Source of the DNA: Streptomyces sp. A3M-1-3
Lineage (GTDB): Bacteria; Actinomycetota; Actinomycetes; Streptomycetales; Streptomycetaceae
Direction of reading: 5' to 3'
Length of the DNA stretch: 64,000 bases
Assembly: GCF_024213665.1 (NCBI RefSeq)
Contig: NZ_JANAVP010000018.1
Span: 97,156-161,155, forward strand
The position numbers were made by a program, and so were the translations under genes. The notes under the pieces are model-generated. The model worked only from the letters and a program-made list of their open reading frames with translations, did no database searches and was not told the origin of the DNA. Shown here piece after piece: positions 1-9,684 of this stretch (position 1 is the first letter of the stretch; every line of letters begins with the position of its first letter).

Positions 1-150
1 CCCGGCGTCCACGGCTTCACCACCTCACCGGACGACCCCGGCCGGGGGGTGCGCTTCGCGACCGTACGCACCCCGCAGACCCTCGACGAGATCGTCGCCG
101 AGTCCGGCGGGGCGCACTCGGACGCTCTGCTGGACACGCGTACCACCTGA
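1..150 (+). CDS. 3' end of an unidentified protein (partial)
   Basis: The first 49 codons in the frame that stops at 148-150 read as coding sequence with strong third-position GC. Only the C-terminal tail is in the window. It is rich in charged residues and contains the stretch TPQTLDEIVAES, which I cannot assign to a family. The gene is co-oriented with the permease that starts 65 bases downstream and may share its transcript, so it could belong to the same uptake or catabolic unit. No function is proposed. Confidence 0.5.
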   Translation, partial: PGVHGFTTSPDDPGRGVRFATVRTPQTLDEIVAESGGAHSDALLDTRTT

Positions 151-214
151 CTGCCAGGCATCACACCCGCCCCACCGGGCAGAACTTCCTCCACACACCC
201 CCGGGGGAGGTTCC

Positions 215-1570
215 ATGTCCACATCAGACGCACCGGCCGCCGCACCCCCGCAGGAGCCCGGACTCAAGCGGGTGATCGGTCCGAAGCTGCTGATCCTCTT
301 CGTGATCGGCGACATTCTGGGCACCGGGATCTACGCCACCACCGGCAAGGTCGCGGGAAAGGTCGGCGGCGCGCTGTGGCTGCCGTTCGCGATCGGCTTT
401 GTCGTGGCGCTGCTGACCGCCGCGTCGTACGTCGAGCTCGTCGGCAAGTACCCGAAGGCGGCCGGCGCCGCGCTCTACACGCAGAAGGCGTTCAAGGTCC
501 CCTTCCTGACCTTCATCATCGCCTTCATGGTGATGTGCTCGGGCCTGTCCTCGGCGAGCGCCGCGGCCCGCGCCTTCAGCGGGGACTACCTGGCCGAATT
601 CACCGAGGCCGTGCCGCCCACCCTGATCGCGGTCCTGTTCATCCTCGCCCTCGCCGCGCTCAATCTGCGCGGCGTCTCGGAGTCCGTGAAGACCAACGTC
701 GTACTGACCCTGGTCGAGCTGTCCGGACTGCTCGTCATCCTGACGATCGGCGCGTACGCGGTGCTCGCGGGGGACGGAGAGCCGTCGCGGCTCGGCGAGT
801 TCCAGGCGACCGGCACCGGATACGCCCTGCTCACCAGCGTCCTGGGCGCCACAGCCCTCGGCTTCTTCGCCTTCGTCGGCTTCGAGGACTCGGTCAACAT
901 GGCCGAGGAGACGAAGGACCCGGTACGCACGTTCCCGCGGGCGATCTTCACCGGCGTCGCCGTCACCGGCACCATCTACGTCCTGGTGGCGCTGGTCTCC
1001 TCGCTGCTCGTGGACTACCGCGCCCTGGAGAAGTCCAGCGGCCCGCTGCTGGAGGTCGTCAAGGCGGGCGGCCTCGACTTCCCACCCAGACTCTTCGCCC
1101 TGATCGCGCTGTTCGCCGTCACCAACTCCGCGCTGATCAACATCATGATGGCCTCACGCCTCTGCTACGGCATGGCGAACGAACGCATCCTGCCGAAGGG
1201 CATGGCCCGCGTCCTGCCGCGGCGCCGCACCCCCGTCGTCGGCATCGTCTTCGTCTCGCTGCTCGCCATCGGCCTGGTGGCGACGGGCGAGATCGAGGGA
1301 CTGGGCGACACCACGGCGTTCCTGCTGCTCTGCGTGTTCGCGGTGGTCAACGTCGCGGTCCTGGTGCTGCGCCGCGCCCCGGTCGACCACCCGCACTTCC
1401 GTACGCCCACGGCACTGCCGGTGCTGGGCGCGATCACCGCGATCATCCTGGCCAGCCCGCTCGCCGACCGCCCGGCGGACGTCTACATCCGGGCGGGGGT
1501 GCTGCTGGCGATCGGGATCGGGCTGTGGGTGGTCAACAAGCTGGTGCTGAAGGCACGCGGCGAGGAGTAG
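215..1570 (+). CDS. APC-superfamily amino acid permease
   Basis: A 451-residue polytopic membrane protein with about twelve hydrophobic segments. The first membrane helix carries the glycine-rich signature GDILGTGIYATTGKVAGKVGG, close to the GxG[I/V] substrate-binding motif of APC transporters, and a conserved FVGFEDSVNMAEE segment follows helix 6. Family members import amino acids or related amines by proton or cation coupling at the cytoplasmic membrane; the substrate cannot be read from sequence. The ATG at 215 follows a GGGGGAGG Shine-Dalgarno sequence. The convergent RpiR-type regulator immediately downstream suggests control by an amino sugar, N-acyl amino acid or similar ligand, but that is inference. 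Confidence 0.87.
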   Translation: MSTSDAPAAAPPQEPGLKRVIGPKLLILFVIGDILGTGIYATTGKVAGKVGGALWLPFAIGFVVALLTAASYVELVGKYPKAAGAALYTQKAFKVPFLTFIIAFMVMCSGLSSASAAARAFSGDYLAEFTEAVPPTLIAVLFILALAALNLRGVSESVKTNVVLTLVELSGLLVILTIGAYAVLAGDGEPSRLGEFQATGTGYALLTSVLGATALGFFAFVGFEDSVNMAEETKDPVRTFPRAIFTGVAVTGTIYVLVALVSSLLVDYRALEKSSGPLLEVVKAGGLDFPPRLFALIALFAVTNSALINIMMASRLCYGMANERILPKGMARVLPRRRTPVVGIVFVSLLAIGLVATGEIEGLGDTTAFLLLCVFAVVNVAVLVLRRAPVDHPHFRTPTALPVLGAITAIILASPLADRPADVYIRAGVLLAIGIGLWVVNKLVLKARGEE

Positions 1571-1604
1571 CAGGCGGGTAGGCGCACACCAAGGCCGCCG
1601 CGGG

Positions 1605-2441
1605 CTACTCGACGAACAGCCCGCGGGCGGCCGCCTTCGTGTCGAACTCCTCCAGCCGCGCCTGCGCGTCCGGCAGGCCGTCGCACATCGCCTCCAGCAG
1701 CACCCGCCCCAACAGCATCGGCGCGCACGCCGTGTCGAAGGCCAGGCCCGTGCCGACCGCCGCCGGAATCAGCAGATCCGAGTGCTCGGCGACCGGGGCG
1801 AACGCGGAGTCCGCCACCGTGACCACCTTCAGGCCGGCCGCCTGCGCGTGCGCCAGCGCCTCGACGACTTCCCGCGGATGCCGTGGCAGCGCGAAACACA
1901 GCAGCGTGGTCGCCCCCGCGCGCACCGCCGCGTCGATGCGGTCGGCCAGCATCGAGCCGCCCTCGTCCAGCAGCCGGACGTCCGGATGGACCTTGCCCGC
2001 GAAGTACGCGAAGCCGCGCGCCTGGGAGGAGGCGGCCCGCAGGCCGAGGACGGGCAGCGGCCGGGAGGCGGCGAGCAGCCGGCCCGCCTCCTCTACCGGC
2101 TCCGGGTCGGCGAGCAGTGTGGCGAGGTGCCGCAGGTTCTCGATCTCGGAGTGGACGGCCTGCTGGTACTCGTTGTACGCGTCGGTGGTGGCGACGGGCT
2201 CCGCCGGGGCCACTTCCCGCAGGTGCTTGCGCAGCGTCGGATAGCCGTCGAAGCCGAGCGCGACCGCGAAGCGCGTGACGGAGGGCTGGCTCACGCCCGC
2301 CAGTTCGGCGACTTCGACGCTCGACAGGAACGGCGCGTCGGCGGCGCTGCGCACCATGCAGTGCGCGATCCGCCGCTGTGTCGGGGTGAGCCGGCGGCCC
2401 TCGAAGAGCTGCTGCAGGCGCGCCGCCGGGCTGTCGTTCAT
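1605..2441 (-). CDS. RpiR/MurR-family transcriptional regulator (HTH + SIS)
   Basis: 278 residues. The N-terminal ~80 residues form an RpiR-type helix-turn-helix (LTPTQRRIAHCMV, then VAELAGVSQPSVTRFAVALG). Residues ~120-260 form a SIS fold that normally binds a phosphosugar or similar ligand (GLRAASSQARGFAYF, then GATTLLCFALPRHPREVVEAL). Family members repress or activate nearby catabolic genes. The gene converges on the APC permease (34 bases between stop codons) and points away from the PQQ enzyme gene. A 6-bp inverted repeat lies about 60 bases upstream of its ATG and could be its own operator. Confidence 0.88.
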   Translation of the reverse strand: MNDSPAARLQQLFEGRRLTPTQRRIAHCMVRSAADAPFLSSVEVAELAGVSQPSVTRFAVALGFDGYPTLRKHLREVAPAEPVATTDAYNEYQQAVHSEIENLRHLATLLADPEPVEEAGRLLAASRPLPVLGLRAASSQARGFAYFAGKVHPDVRLLDEGGSMLADRIDAAVRAGATTLLCFALPRHPREVVEALAHAQAAGLKVVTVADSAFAPVAEHSDLLIPAAVGTGLAFDTACAPMLLGRVLLEAMCDGLPDAQARLEEFDTKAAARGLFVE

Positions 2442-2499
2442 GCCATCCCCCTCAGTGACATCACGCCTCCCATCGGCACCTATTCAGTCACATTGCACT

Positions 2500-2517
2500 C
2501 TGCATGACCATATGCAG
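2500..2517. promoter_or_regulatory. Candidate operator (6-6-6 inverted repeat) upstream of the RpiR gene
   Basis: The sequence contains CTGCAT, six bases, then ATGCAG, a perfect 6-bp inverted repeat 59 bases upstream of the RpiR-type start codon, in the gap between that gene and the divergent PQQ enzyme gene. RpiR regulators bind short palindromes, so autoregulation is plausible. Short palindromes arise by chance and no promoter elements are clear here. Confidence 0.3.
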
Positions 2518-2645
2518 CCGACAGGACCACGGGCAAGGGCTCCCTGACGGGTCAATCCAGCTGGTACGACGCTCACACAACGTCAAGACTCCGTAGCAGA
2601 ATGTCGCATCGCATCACTCCCCTCAGATGTGCGAAAGGTGTCGAA

Positions 2646-3827
2646 ATGGCACATTCAAGGCGCTCAGTGCTGCCGCCTTCCCGTATTCCCTCCCGTACGG
2701 GCATGGCGTCACTCATCGCCACAGCCGCGCTCCTGGCTTGCGGTGTGGCGCAGCCGGCAGCCGCGGCGCCGCCCCCCACGGCTCCGGCAGAGGACGCCGC
2801 AATCGGCGCAGCCACTGACGGTGGCAGTCCGGCAGACGTCTCGACGTTCTCCGGGGAGTGGAACGGCCCCTGGACCATCTCCTTCCTGCCGGACGGACGT
2901 TCGGCGCTTGCGACCGAGCGCTATACGCACCGTGTCGTCCGCCTCGGACTCGACGGCTCCAAGCAGCAGCTCGGCATGGTGCCGAACACGCTCACCGATC
3001 CCGTCCAGCTTCCGGGGCAGGGACAGGGACTGAGCCAGGGGAAGGGCGGCCTCCTGGGGGTCGCTCCCTCGCCGACCTGGGACGGCACGACGGACAAGCG
3101 CGTGTTCTTCATGCACACCACGGCGAGCGACACCCGCGTCGCGCGGATGAGCTACGACGGCACGTCACTCAGCGACTACACCACCGTGCTCGGCGGAATC
3201 CAGCGGGGCGGAGACCACAACGGCGGCAAGCTCGCCTTCGGTCCCGACGGATACCTCTACGTCTCGACAGGCGACGCCCGGCAGCCGAAACTCGCGCAGG
3301 ACATGCAGTCGCTCAACGGAAAGATCCTGCGGATCACCGAGACGGGGGCCGCCGCCCCGGGCAACCCGTTCGGCGACCGCGTCTACAGCTACGGCCACCG
3401 CAACCCGCAGGGCCTGGCCTGGGACCGCAACGGCCGGCTGTGGGCGGCGGAAATCGGCGAGGACACGTGGGACGAACTCAACCTGATCAAGCCGGGTGCC
3501 AACTACGGCTGGCCCACCTGCGAGGGCGCCTGCAACGTCGCGGGCATGACCAATCCGATGATGACCTGGACGCCGGCCGAAGGCGTGCCCAGCCAACTGG
3601 CCATCGTGCGGAACGTCATCTACGTGTCCACGTTGCGTGGCCAGCGGCTGTGGCGCGTCCCGATCGACGGAAACAGCGAACGCGTCGGCTCGGCAACCCC
3701 GTTCTTCAACCGCACGTACGGCCGGCTGCGCCCCATCGCGAAGGTCCCCGGCGCGGACGAGCTGTGGCTCGGCACCAACGGACGTGGCACCGACAAAGAC
3801 CAGATCCTCAAGGTGACCATCAAGTAG
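2646..3827 (+). CDS. Secreted PQQ-dependent soluble aldose/sorbosone dehydrogenase-like enzyme
   Basis: About 393 residues beginning at ATG 2646, seven bases after an AAAGG ribosome-binding site; an earlier in-frame ATG at 2601 lacks one. An Arg-rich n-region and hydrophobic core ending near QPAAAAP look like a Sec signal peptide, so the enzyme should act outside the cell. The mature part resembles the soluble glucose dehydrogenase (GDH-B) six-bladed propeller: DHNGGKLAFGPDGYLYVSTG carries the catalytic-type His, YGHRNPQGLAWD the conserved Arg, and NLIKPGANYGWP follows. Such enzymes oxidise sugars with PQQ and pass electrons to an external acceptor. It lies 27 bases upstream of pqqA and is very probably co-transcribed with the pqq genes. 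The substrate is unknown. Confidence 0.9.
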   Translation: MAHSRRSVLPPSRIPSRTGMASLIATAALLACGVAQPAAAAPPPTAPAEDAAIGAATDGGSPADVSTFSGEWNGPWTISFLPDGRSALATERYTHRVVRLGLDGSKQQLGMVPNTLTDPVQLPGQGQGLSQGKGGLLGVAPSPTWDGTTDKRVFFMHTTASDTRVARMSYDGTSLSDYTTVLGGIQRGGDHNGGKLAFGPDGYLYVSTGDARQPKLAQDMQSLNGKILRITETGAAAPGNPFGDRVYSYGHRNPQGLAWDRNGRLWAAEIGEDTWDELNLIKPGANYGWPTCEGACNVAGMTNPMMTWTPAEGVPSQLAIVRNVIYVSTLRGQRLWRVPIDGNSERVGSATPFFNRTYGRLRPIAKVPGADELWLGTNGRGTDKDQILKVTIK

Positions 3828-3854
3828 TCCCCAACGGAAAGGCAGGCACGACCG

Positions 3855-3995
3855 ATGAACGAAACCAAGGAACAGACCGACCTGATCAAGGGGACCTTCG
3901 CGGAGGAGACGGACGAGACCACGTGGCAGGCGCCCGATCACATGGTCGTCGAGACCGCGCTGGAGGTCACCGGCTACTCCCTCAACTCCCGCTAG
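3855..3995 (+). CDS. pqqA: PqqA, precursor peptide of pyrroloquinoline quinone
   Basis: A 46-codon gene with GGAAAGG about 12 bases upstream of its ATG. Its C-terminal half has the PqqA pattern: Trp24, Pro27, then ALEVTGYSLNSR, with Glu37 and Tyr41 spaced E-x3-Y. In known PqqA peptides these two residues are cross-linked by PqqE and become the carbon skeleton of PQQ. The N-terminal half is a longer acidic leader than in many proteobacterial PqqA peptides, likely the PqqD-binding recognition sequence. It sits between the PQQ-dependent dehydrogenase gene and pqqB, 8 bases before the latter's ATG. Confidence 0.95.
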   Translation: MNETKEQTDLIKGTFAEETDETTWQAPDHMVVETALEVTGYSLNSR

Positions 3996-4003
3996 TACAC
4001 GCG

Positions 4004-4926
<923 letters not shown>

Positions 4927-4930
<4 letters not shown>

Positions 4931-5649
4931 CCACGGCACTCGCCCCGCTCGCGGAGCCCTGGAGCCCCGCCGAGTTCGAGGCACAACTGCGCGCGGTGGG
5001 CGAGGAGCGGTACCACGACCGCCATGCCTTCAACCTCCGTATGCACAGCGGCGACCTGAGCCAGGCGGAACTCCGCCGCTGGATCGCCAACCGCTTCCAC
5101 TACCAGCGCCACATCCCCGTCAAGGACGCGCTGATCACCGCCAAGCTGGACTCCCCGGGACTGCGCCGCATGTGGCTGCGCCGCATCCAGGACCACGACG
5201 GGCAGGAAGAGGGCGAGGGCGGCATCGAGCGCTGGCTGCGGCTCGGCGAGGCGGCGGGCGTGGACCGCGAGACCATGCTCTGCGCCGACACCGTGCTGCC
5301 GGGCGTACGGCTGGCGGTCGACGGGTACGTCAACTTCTGCCGCCTGCGCCCGCCCCTGGAAGCCGTCGCCGCTTCGCTGACCGAACTGTCCGCCCCGGAC
5401 CTGATGCGCACCCGCATCGAGGCATTCGAACGCCACTACCCGTGGATCGAATCCCGTGGCCTCGCCTACTTCCGCACCCGCGTGTCCCAGGGCCGGCGCG
5501 ACAGCGCCGAGGCACTCGGTCTCGTCATGGGCTGGGCCCGCACCCGGCAGGACCAGGAACGCGCCGTGGCCGCGCTCCGCTTCAAGTGCGATGTCCTGTG
5601 GTCGCTGCTCGACGCCGTCGATCGGGCGGGCCGCGGGGAGCAGACGTGA
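4927..5649 (+). CDS. pqqC: PqqC, pyrroloquinoline-quinone synthase
   Basis: 240 residues starting at the GTG that overlaps the pqqB stop (GTGA). The sequence matches the cofactor-free oxidase PqqC: YHDRHAFNLRMHSGDLS, WIANRFHYQRHIPVKDA, DTVLPGVRLAVDGYVNFCR and FERHYPWIESRGLAYF. PqqC performs the final ring closure and eight-electron oxidation to PQQ using O2. Length agrees with the family (~230-250). It is translationally coupled with pqqB before and pqqD after. Confidence 0.94.
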
Positions 5650-5918
5650 GGGCGGCGCCCGAGACCGACTGGCGGCCCGCACTGGCGCCCGTCATCGTGC
5701 TGCGGCACGACCGCCTGCGCGGCACGGATCTGCTGGTCCTCCCCGAACGCGTTGTCGTGCTGACGGGCAAGGCCGGCGCGGTCGTCGGCCTGTGCGACGG
5801 CACCCGCAGCGTGCGCGGGATCGTCGACGAGCTGGCTGAACGCTTCCCCGGCGCTCCGGTCGCCACCGACGTCCCGTCCTTCCTCGACCGTCTACGAAAG
5901 GAGGGCTGGCTCCGATGA
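5646..5918 (+). CDS. pqqD: PqqD, PqqA-binding chaperone
   Basis: 90 residues from the GTG overlapping the pqqC stop. The pattern VIVLRHDRLRGTDLLVLPER, followed by a predicted winged-helix region (DGTRSVRGIVDELAERFPGA, then FLDRLRKEGWL), is typical of PqqD, a RiPP recognition element that binds the PqqA leader and presents it to PqqE. The gene is separate from pqqC rather than fused. Its final codons overlap the pqqE start by four bases. Confidence 0.93.
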   Translation: MRAAPETDWRPALAPVIVLRHDRLRGTDLLVLPERVVVLTGKAGAVVGLCDGTRSVRGIVDELAERFPGAPVATDVPSFLDRLRKEGWLR

Positions 5919-7150
5919 CCGCTGCCGCTCCAGCAAGCACCGCCACTCCGGCAGGCACTGCCGCCCCGGCCGGCGCACCCGCCCCGCCCGGCGCACCCGC
6001 CCGCCCCTGGGCCCTGCTGGCCGAACTCACCCACGCCTGCCCGCTCCAGTGCCCGTACTGCTCAAACCCGCTGGAGCTGACGCGGCGATCGCGCGAGCTG
6101 ACCACCGAGCAGTGGACGGACCTGATGCGTCAGGCCGGCGAGTTCGGCGTCGTACACACCCACCTCTCGGGCGGCGAGCCGCTGCTGCGCCCCGACCTGG
6201 AGCAGATCGTCACCGCGGCCGAAGCCGCCGGGATCTACACCCAGCTGGTCACCAGCGGCACCGGACTCGACAAGGCCAGGCTGGACGCGCTGGCCGGCGC
6301 CGGGCTGCGCAGCGTCCAGCTGTCCGTACAGCACGCCGACGCCCGTGCCTCCGACCGGATCGCCGGACGCCCGTCCTTCGCCGCGAAGGAGCGGGCCGCG
6401 GCGCTCGTACGGGACATCGGCCTCCCCCTCGGCCTCAACGTCGTCCTGCACCGCGAGAACCTCGACGCCATCGACGCCATCGTCGAACTGGGCCTGTCCT
6501 GGGGCGTGGACCGCATCGAGCTGGCCAACACCCAGTTCTACGGCTGGGGTCTGCTCAACCGCACCGCGCTGCTTCCGACGCGGGACCGGCTCGCCCGCGC
6601 GCGGGACGCCGTCGAGCGGTGGCGGGAGCGGCTCGCCTCCGGTGGGCCCGACCTGGTCTGGGTCGTCCCCGACTACTTCGACGGCGTCGCGAAGCCGTGC
6701 ATGGGCGGGTGGGGAGCGGTCTCGCTCACCGTCGCCCCGGACGGCACCGTCCTGCCCTGCCCGGCAGCGGCCTCCCTGCCGGACCTGGACCCGCCGAACA
6801 TCCGCGACCATCCGCTGGCCTGGATCTGGGACCACTCCAGGGCCTTCACCCGCTACCGCGGTACCGACTGGATGGCCGACCCCTGCCGCAGCTGTTCGCG
6901 CCGCGACGAGGACTTCGGCGGCTGCCGCTGCCAGGCGTACGCGCTCACCGGGGACGCCGCCCGCACGGACCCGGCGTGCGGGCTGTCCCCGGACCACGGC
7001 GTCGTCCGGGCGCTGGCCGGCGACAGCGCGGACGGGGCGGCGCCGCCCTACGTCTACCGCAGGTACCGCAGGCCCGGAGCGCTCCGGACCGTGGCGCCGG
7101 CGGCGGATGGTGGGGTCAGCCCCACTGTGCCGGGCCCGAGTGCCCCGTAG
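5915..7150 (+). CDS. pqqE: PqqE, radical SAM enzyme cross-linking Glu and Tyr of PqqA
   Basis: 411 residues. After an Ala/Pro-rich extension of about 30 residues, WALLAELTHACPLQCPYCS carries the radical-SAM CxxxCxxC cluster (Cys near residues 46, 50 and 53). LSGGEPLLRPDL supplies the SAM-binding GGE motif. Later cysteines (KPCMGGWG, VLPCPAA, PCRSCSRR, GGCRCQ, ACG) match the SPASM auxiliary iron-sulfur ligands of PqqE. The enzyme forms the C-C bond between Glu and Tyr of PqqA, the first committed step. The N-terminal Ala/Pro repeat is longer than usual and probably disordered. It ends the core operon; no pqqF-like protease gene is adjacent, so leader removal must rely on a protease elsewhere. 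Confidence 0.94.
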   Translation: MTAAAPASTATPAGTAAPAGAPAPPGAPARPWALLAELTHACPLQCPYCSNPLELTRRSRELTTEQWTDLMRQAGEFGVVHTHLSGGEPLLRPDLEQIVTAAEAAGIYTQLVTSGTGLDKARLDALAGAGLRSVQLSVQHADARASDRIAGRPSFAAKERAAALVRDIGLPLGLNVVLHRENLDAIDAIVELGLSWGVDRIELANTQFYGWGLLNRTALLPTRDRLARARDAVERWRERLASGGPDLVWVVPDYFDGVAKPCMGGWGAVSLTVAPDGTVLPCPAAASLPDLDPPNIRDHPLAWIWDHSRAFTRYRGTDWMADPCRSCSRRDEDFGGCRCQAYALTGDAARTDPACGLSPDHGVVRALAGDSADGAAPPYVYRRYRRPGALRTVAPAADGGVSPTVPGPSAP

Positions 7151-7159
7151 CGTGAACGC

Positions 7160-7573
7160 ATGGAAGCCCGCGACCAAGAGCTCAAGAAGGAACTCGACGC
7201 CACCTTGCAGGCGCGCAGGGAACTGGGGCCGGAGTACGAGTCCGCGCTGGTCGACTCGTTCCTGGAAAAGGTCGAGCAGCGCCTGGACGGGACGGTGGAC
7301 CGGCGCGTACGCCGCCAGCTCGCCGAGCAGCAGATGGTGGTCGCCCGAGGGGCCCGTTCCCCGCACGCCGTGGACGGGAACTTCGGCGAGCGCTTCGGCT
7401 TCGGCATCATCACCATGATCCTCGCCGTCCCGCTGTCGGCGATCGGCGTGGTGCAGGCGGACCTGGAGGGCCTGCTCGTCACCTGGGCAGGCATCGTCGG
7501 CGTGAACGCCGTCTACGCGGTCAGGGGATGGCCCTGGTCCCGGCGGCGGCAGGCGTCCGACTGGGAGGACTGA
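7160..7573 (+). CDS. Conserved membrane protein of unknown function
   Basis: 137 residues. The N-terminal ~70 are charged and helical (EARDQELKKELDATLQARRE, then FLEKVEQRLDGTVDRRVRRQ), likely cytoplasmic and possibly coiled-coil. Two membrane helices follow (FGIITMILAVPLSAIGVVQ and GLLVTWAGIVGVNAVYAV), with a basic tail. This arrangement is common among small actinobacterial membrane proteins without assigned function. The ATG lies 9 bases after the pqqE stop, so it could be on the pqq transcript, but no strong ribosome-binding site is visible and nothing links it to PQQ. Confidence 0.7.
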   Translation: MEARDQELKKELDATLQARRELGPEYESALVDSFLEKVEQRLDGTVDRRVRRQLAEQQMVVARGARSPHAVDGNFGERFGFGIITMILAVPLSAIGVVQADLEGLLVTWAGIVGVNAVYAVRGWPWSRRRQASDWED

Positions 7574-7644
7574 GCGGCGAACACCGCAACCGTCAATTGA
7601 GCAACCCCGACGGCGAGCAACCACCTCCGTGAGAGCGGGCGCCG

Positions 7645-7842
7645 GCTTAGGTCCTGCCCGGCCGATCATGCCGGGCTCGCGTGCCCTGGCACCGCGCCTC
7701 GCCGCGTTGTCGTCGGTCGCCGACGTCCCCCAGCTACCGCTGGGAGGTGCCCCCACCGCGTCGACTCCCTCCTCCGCCTTGCGATCCACGGCACCAGACC
7801 CCGCTCCCTGATCCGGCCTGATCGACCGGACAGGACCTAGGC
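7645..7842. repeat. MITE-like repeat with 30-bp terminal inverted repeats (copy 1)
   Basis: A 198-bp non-coding element bounded by inverted ends: 7645-7674 and 7813-7842 match as inverted repeats at 26 of 30 positions (both contain TAGGTCCTG then CGATCA). The internal sequence is itself partly palindromic (CTGG-GCC type arms near 7690 and 7790). The inner right segment, 7765-7823, recurs inverted at 63938-63996 with 57 of 59 bases identical, so this is a dispersed family. It contains no transposase. Open frames through it have no homology or ribosome-binding site. Confidence 0.75.
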
Positions 7843-7859
7843 GCAAAGGGGTGCGTGGC

Positions 7860-7916
7860 GCGGGGACCGCCGCACCCTCCGGTGGCCCGGGAGGGCGGGA
7901 CGACGGCGGTCCCCGC
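7860..7916. terminator. 13-bp inverted repeat, possible terminator after the cysteine-synthesis gene
   Basis: GCGGGGACCGCCG at 7860-7872 pairs perfectly with 7904-7916 around a 31-base loop. It lies about 230 bases beyond the stop of the minus-strand cystathionine beta-synthase gene and could end that transcript. No T-run is present, as is usual at this GC content. The rest of 7574-8141 outside the MITE shows no credible gene. Confidence 0.4.
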
Positions 7917-8141
7917 TTCAGGACACGGGCCGGGTCAGGGCCGGTCTGCCGCGTCCATGGCGTCATGGAGGTCCGGGAGCCGCTCCGGAGGTCCTTGGCG
8001 CCGTTCGTGGTTGTCGGCGGGGTGTTGCTTGTTCCTGCTTGCCGACAACCACCAATGTGCCGGACCCGTGTTAAGCGGGTGCTGCCACAACGTGTCGCGC
8101 TCGTACCACTTTCGCGAAGCCGAACGGACGCCAATCCTCCA

Positions 8142-9527
8142 CTACTTGGTGCCTTTGGCGAGGAACGCCAGCAGGTCCTGACGGCTCACCACACCGGTCG
8201 GCTTGCCCTCGACCAGCACGATCGCCGCGTCCGCCTTGCCCAGTACGGCCATCAGGTCCCCCACCGGCTCGCCGGAGCCGACCTGCGGCAGCGGCGCGCT
8301 CATGTGCTTCTCCAGCGGGTCTGCCAGGGACGCGCGCTGCGTGAACAGTGCGTCCAGCAGCTCGCGCTCGACAACCGAGCCGATGACCTCCGCGGCCATG
8401 ACGTCGGGGTGGCCGGCGCCCGGCTTCACGATCGGCATCTGCGAGACGCCGTACTCGCGCAGCACCTCGATCGCCTCGCCGACGGTCTCCTCCGGGTGCA
8501 TGTGCACCAGCGAAGGCAGTCCGCCCTGCTTGTCGGCGAGCACCTCGCCGATGCGTGCCGCGGGGCCCGCCTCCTCCAGGAAGCCGTGGCCCGCCATCCA
8601 CTCGTCGCTGAAGATCTTGCTCAGGTAGCCGCGACCGCTGTCCGGGAGCAGGACGACGACCACGTCGTCCGGGCCGAGGCCCTCGGCGACGCGCAGCGCC
8701 GCCACGACCGCCATACCGCAGGAGCCGCCGACCAGGAGGCCCTCCTCCTTGGCGAGGCGGCGGGTCATCTGGAAGGAGTCCTTGTCGGACACCGCGATGA
8801 TCTCGTCGGTCACCGTGGGGTCGTAGGCGGTCGGCCAGAAGTCCTCACCGACGCCCTCGACGAGGTACGGGCGGCCGGAGCCGCCGGAGTACACCGAGCC
8901 CTCGGGGTCGGCGCCCACGATCCGTACACGCCCCTCCGAGACGTCCTTGAGGTAGTTGCCGGTGCCGCTGATCGTGCCGCCGGTGCCGACGCCCGCGACG
9001 AAATGGGTGATCTTCCCGTCCGTCTGCTGCCACAGCTCGGGGCCGGTGGTCTCGTAGTGGGAACGGGGGTTGTTCGGGTTGCTGTACTGGTCGGGCTTCC
9101 AGGCCCCCGGCGTCTCGCGAACCAGCCGGTCGGAGACGTTGTAGTACGAGTCGGGGTGCTCGGGGTCGACCGCCGTCGGACAGACGACGACCTCCGCGCC
9201 GTACGCGCGCAGCACATTGATCTTGTCGAGTGACACCTTGTCCGGGCAGACGAAGATGCACTTGTAGCCCTTCTGCTGGGCCACGATGGCGAGTCCGACA
9301 CCGGTGTTTCCACTGGTCGGCTCGACGATCGTGCCGCCGGGCTTGAGCGCGCCGCTCTCCTCCGCCGCCTCGATCATGCGCACGGCGATACGGTCCTTGA
9401 CCGACCCGCCGGGGTTGAAGTACTCGACCTTGGCCAGGACGGTCGCCTGGATCCCTTCGGTCACGCTGTTGAGCTTCACCAGCGGGGTGTCGCCGACGAG
9501 GCTGATCATCGAGTCGTGGAATTGCAC
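8142..9527 (-). CDS. cbs: Cystathionine beta-synthase
   Basis: 461 residues. The N-terminal ~320 are a fold-type II PLP enzyme: GDTPLVKLN, the PLP lysine in NPGGSVKDRIA (about Lys44), EPTSGNTGVGLAI, the phosphate-binding GVGTGGTISGTG, and PDSGRGYLSK. The C-terminal ~130 residues contain two CBS domains (VHMHPEETVGEAIEVLREYG and GEPVGDLMAVLGKADAAIV). This pairing separates it from plain O-acetylserine sulfhydrylases. It should condense serine and homocysteine to cystathionine in reverse transsulfuration; the CBS pair may sense adenosyl ligands or energy state. It is transcribed divergently from the SGNH hydrolase. Confidence 0.93.
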   Translation of the reverse strand: MQFHDSMISLVGDTPLVKLNSVTEGIQATVLAKVEYFNPGGSVKDRIAVRMIEAAEESGALKPGGTIVEPTSGNTGVGLAIVAQQKGYKCIFVCPDKVSLDKINVLRAYGAEVVVCPTAVDPEHPDSYYNVSDRLVRETPGAWKPDQYSNPNNPRSHYETTGPELWQQTDGKITHFVAGVGTGGTISGTGNYLKDVSEGRVRIVGADPEGSVYSGGSGRPYLVEGVGEDFWPTAYDPTVTDEIIAVSDKDSFQMTRRLAKEEGLLVGGSCGMAVVAALRVAEGLGPDDVVVVLLPDSGRGYLSKIFSDEWMAGHGFLEEAGPAARIGEVLADKQGGLPSLVHMHPEETVGEAIEVLREYGVSQMPIVKPGAGHPDVMAAEVIGSVVERELLDALFTQRASLADPLEKHMSAPLPQVGSGEPVGDLMAVLGKADAAIVLVEGKPTGVVSRQDLLAFLAKGTK

Positions 9528-9684
9528 CTTGTTCTCCAGGGAAGCGGTCTCCGGGGTCTCCGGCTACTCCGTGAGATGTCGCCAGCGTATGCGGAAAGTG
9601 ATTGGGCGACCGCCGCTACGGGGCAGTTAGCACTTGAGCGGCTACGAGTAGCTCACGATCGGCTACGAGGAGGTGGCGGGGACT

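Noticed and set aside
7629..7811. Open frame across the 7.6-kb repeat
   Set aside because: It lies inside the MITE-like element, has no ribosome-binding site, and its product is low-complexity Ala/Pro/Ser.
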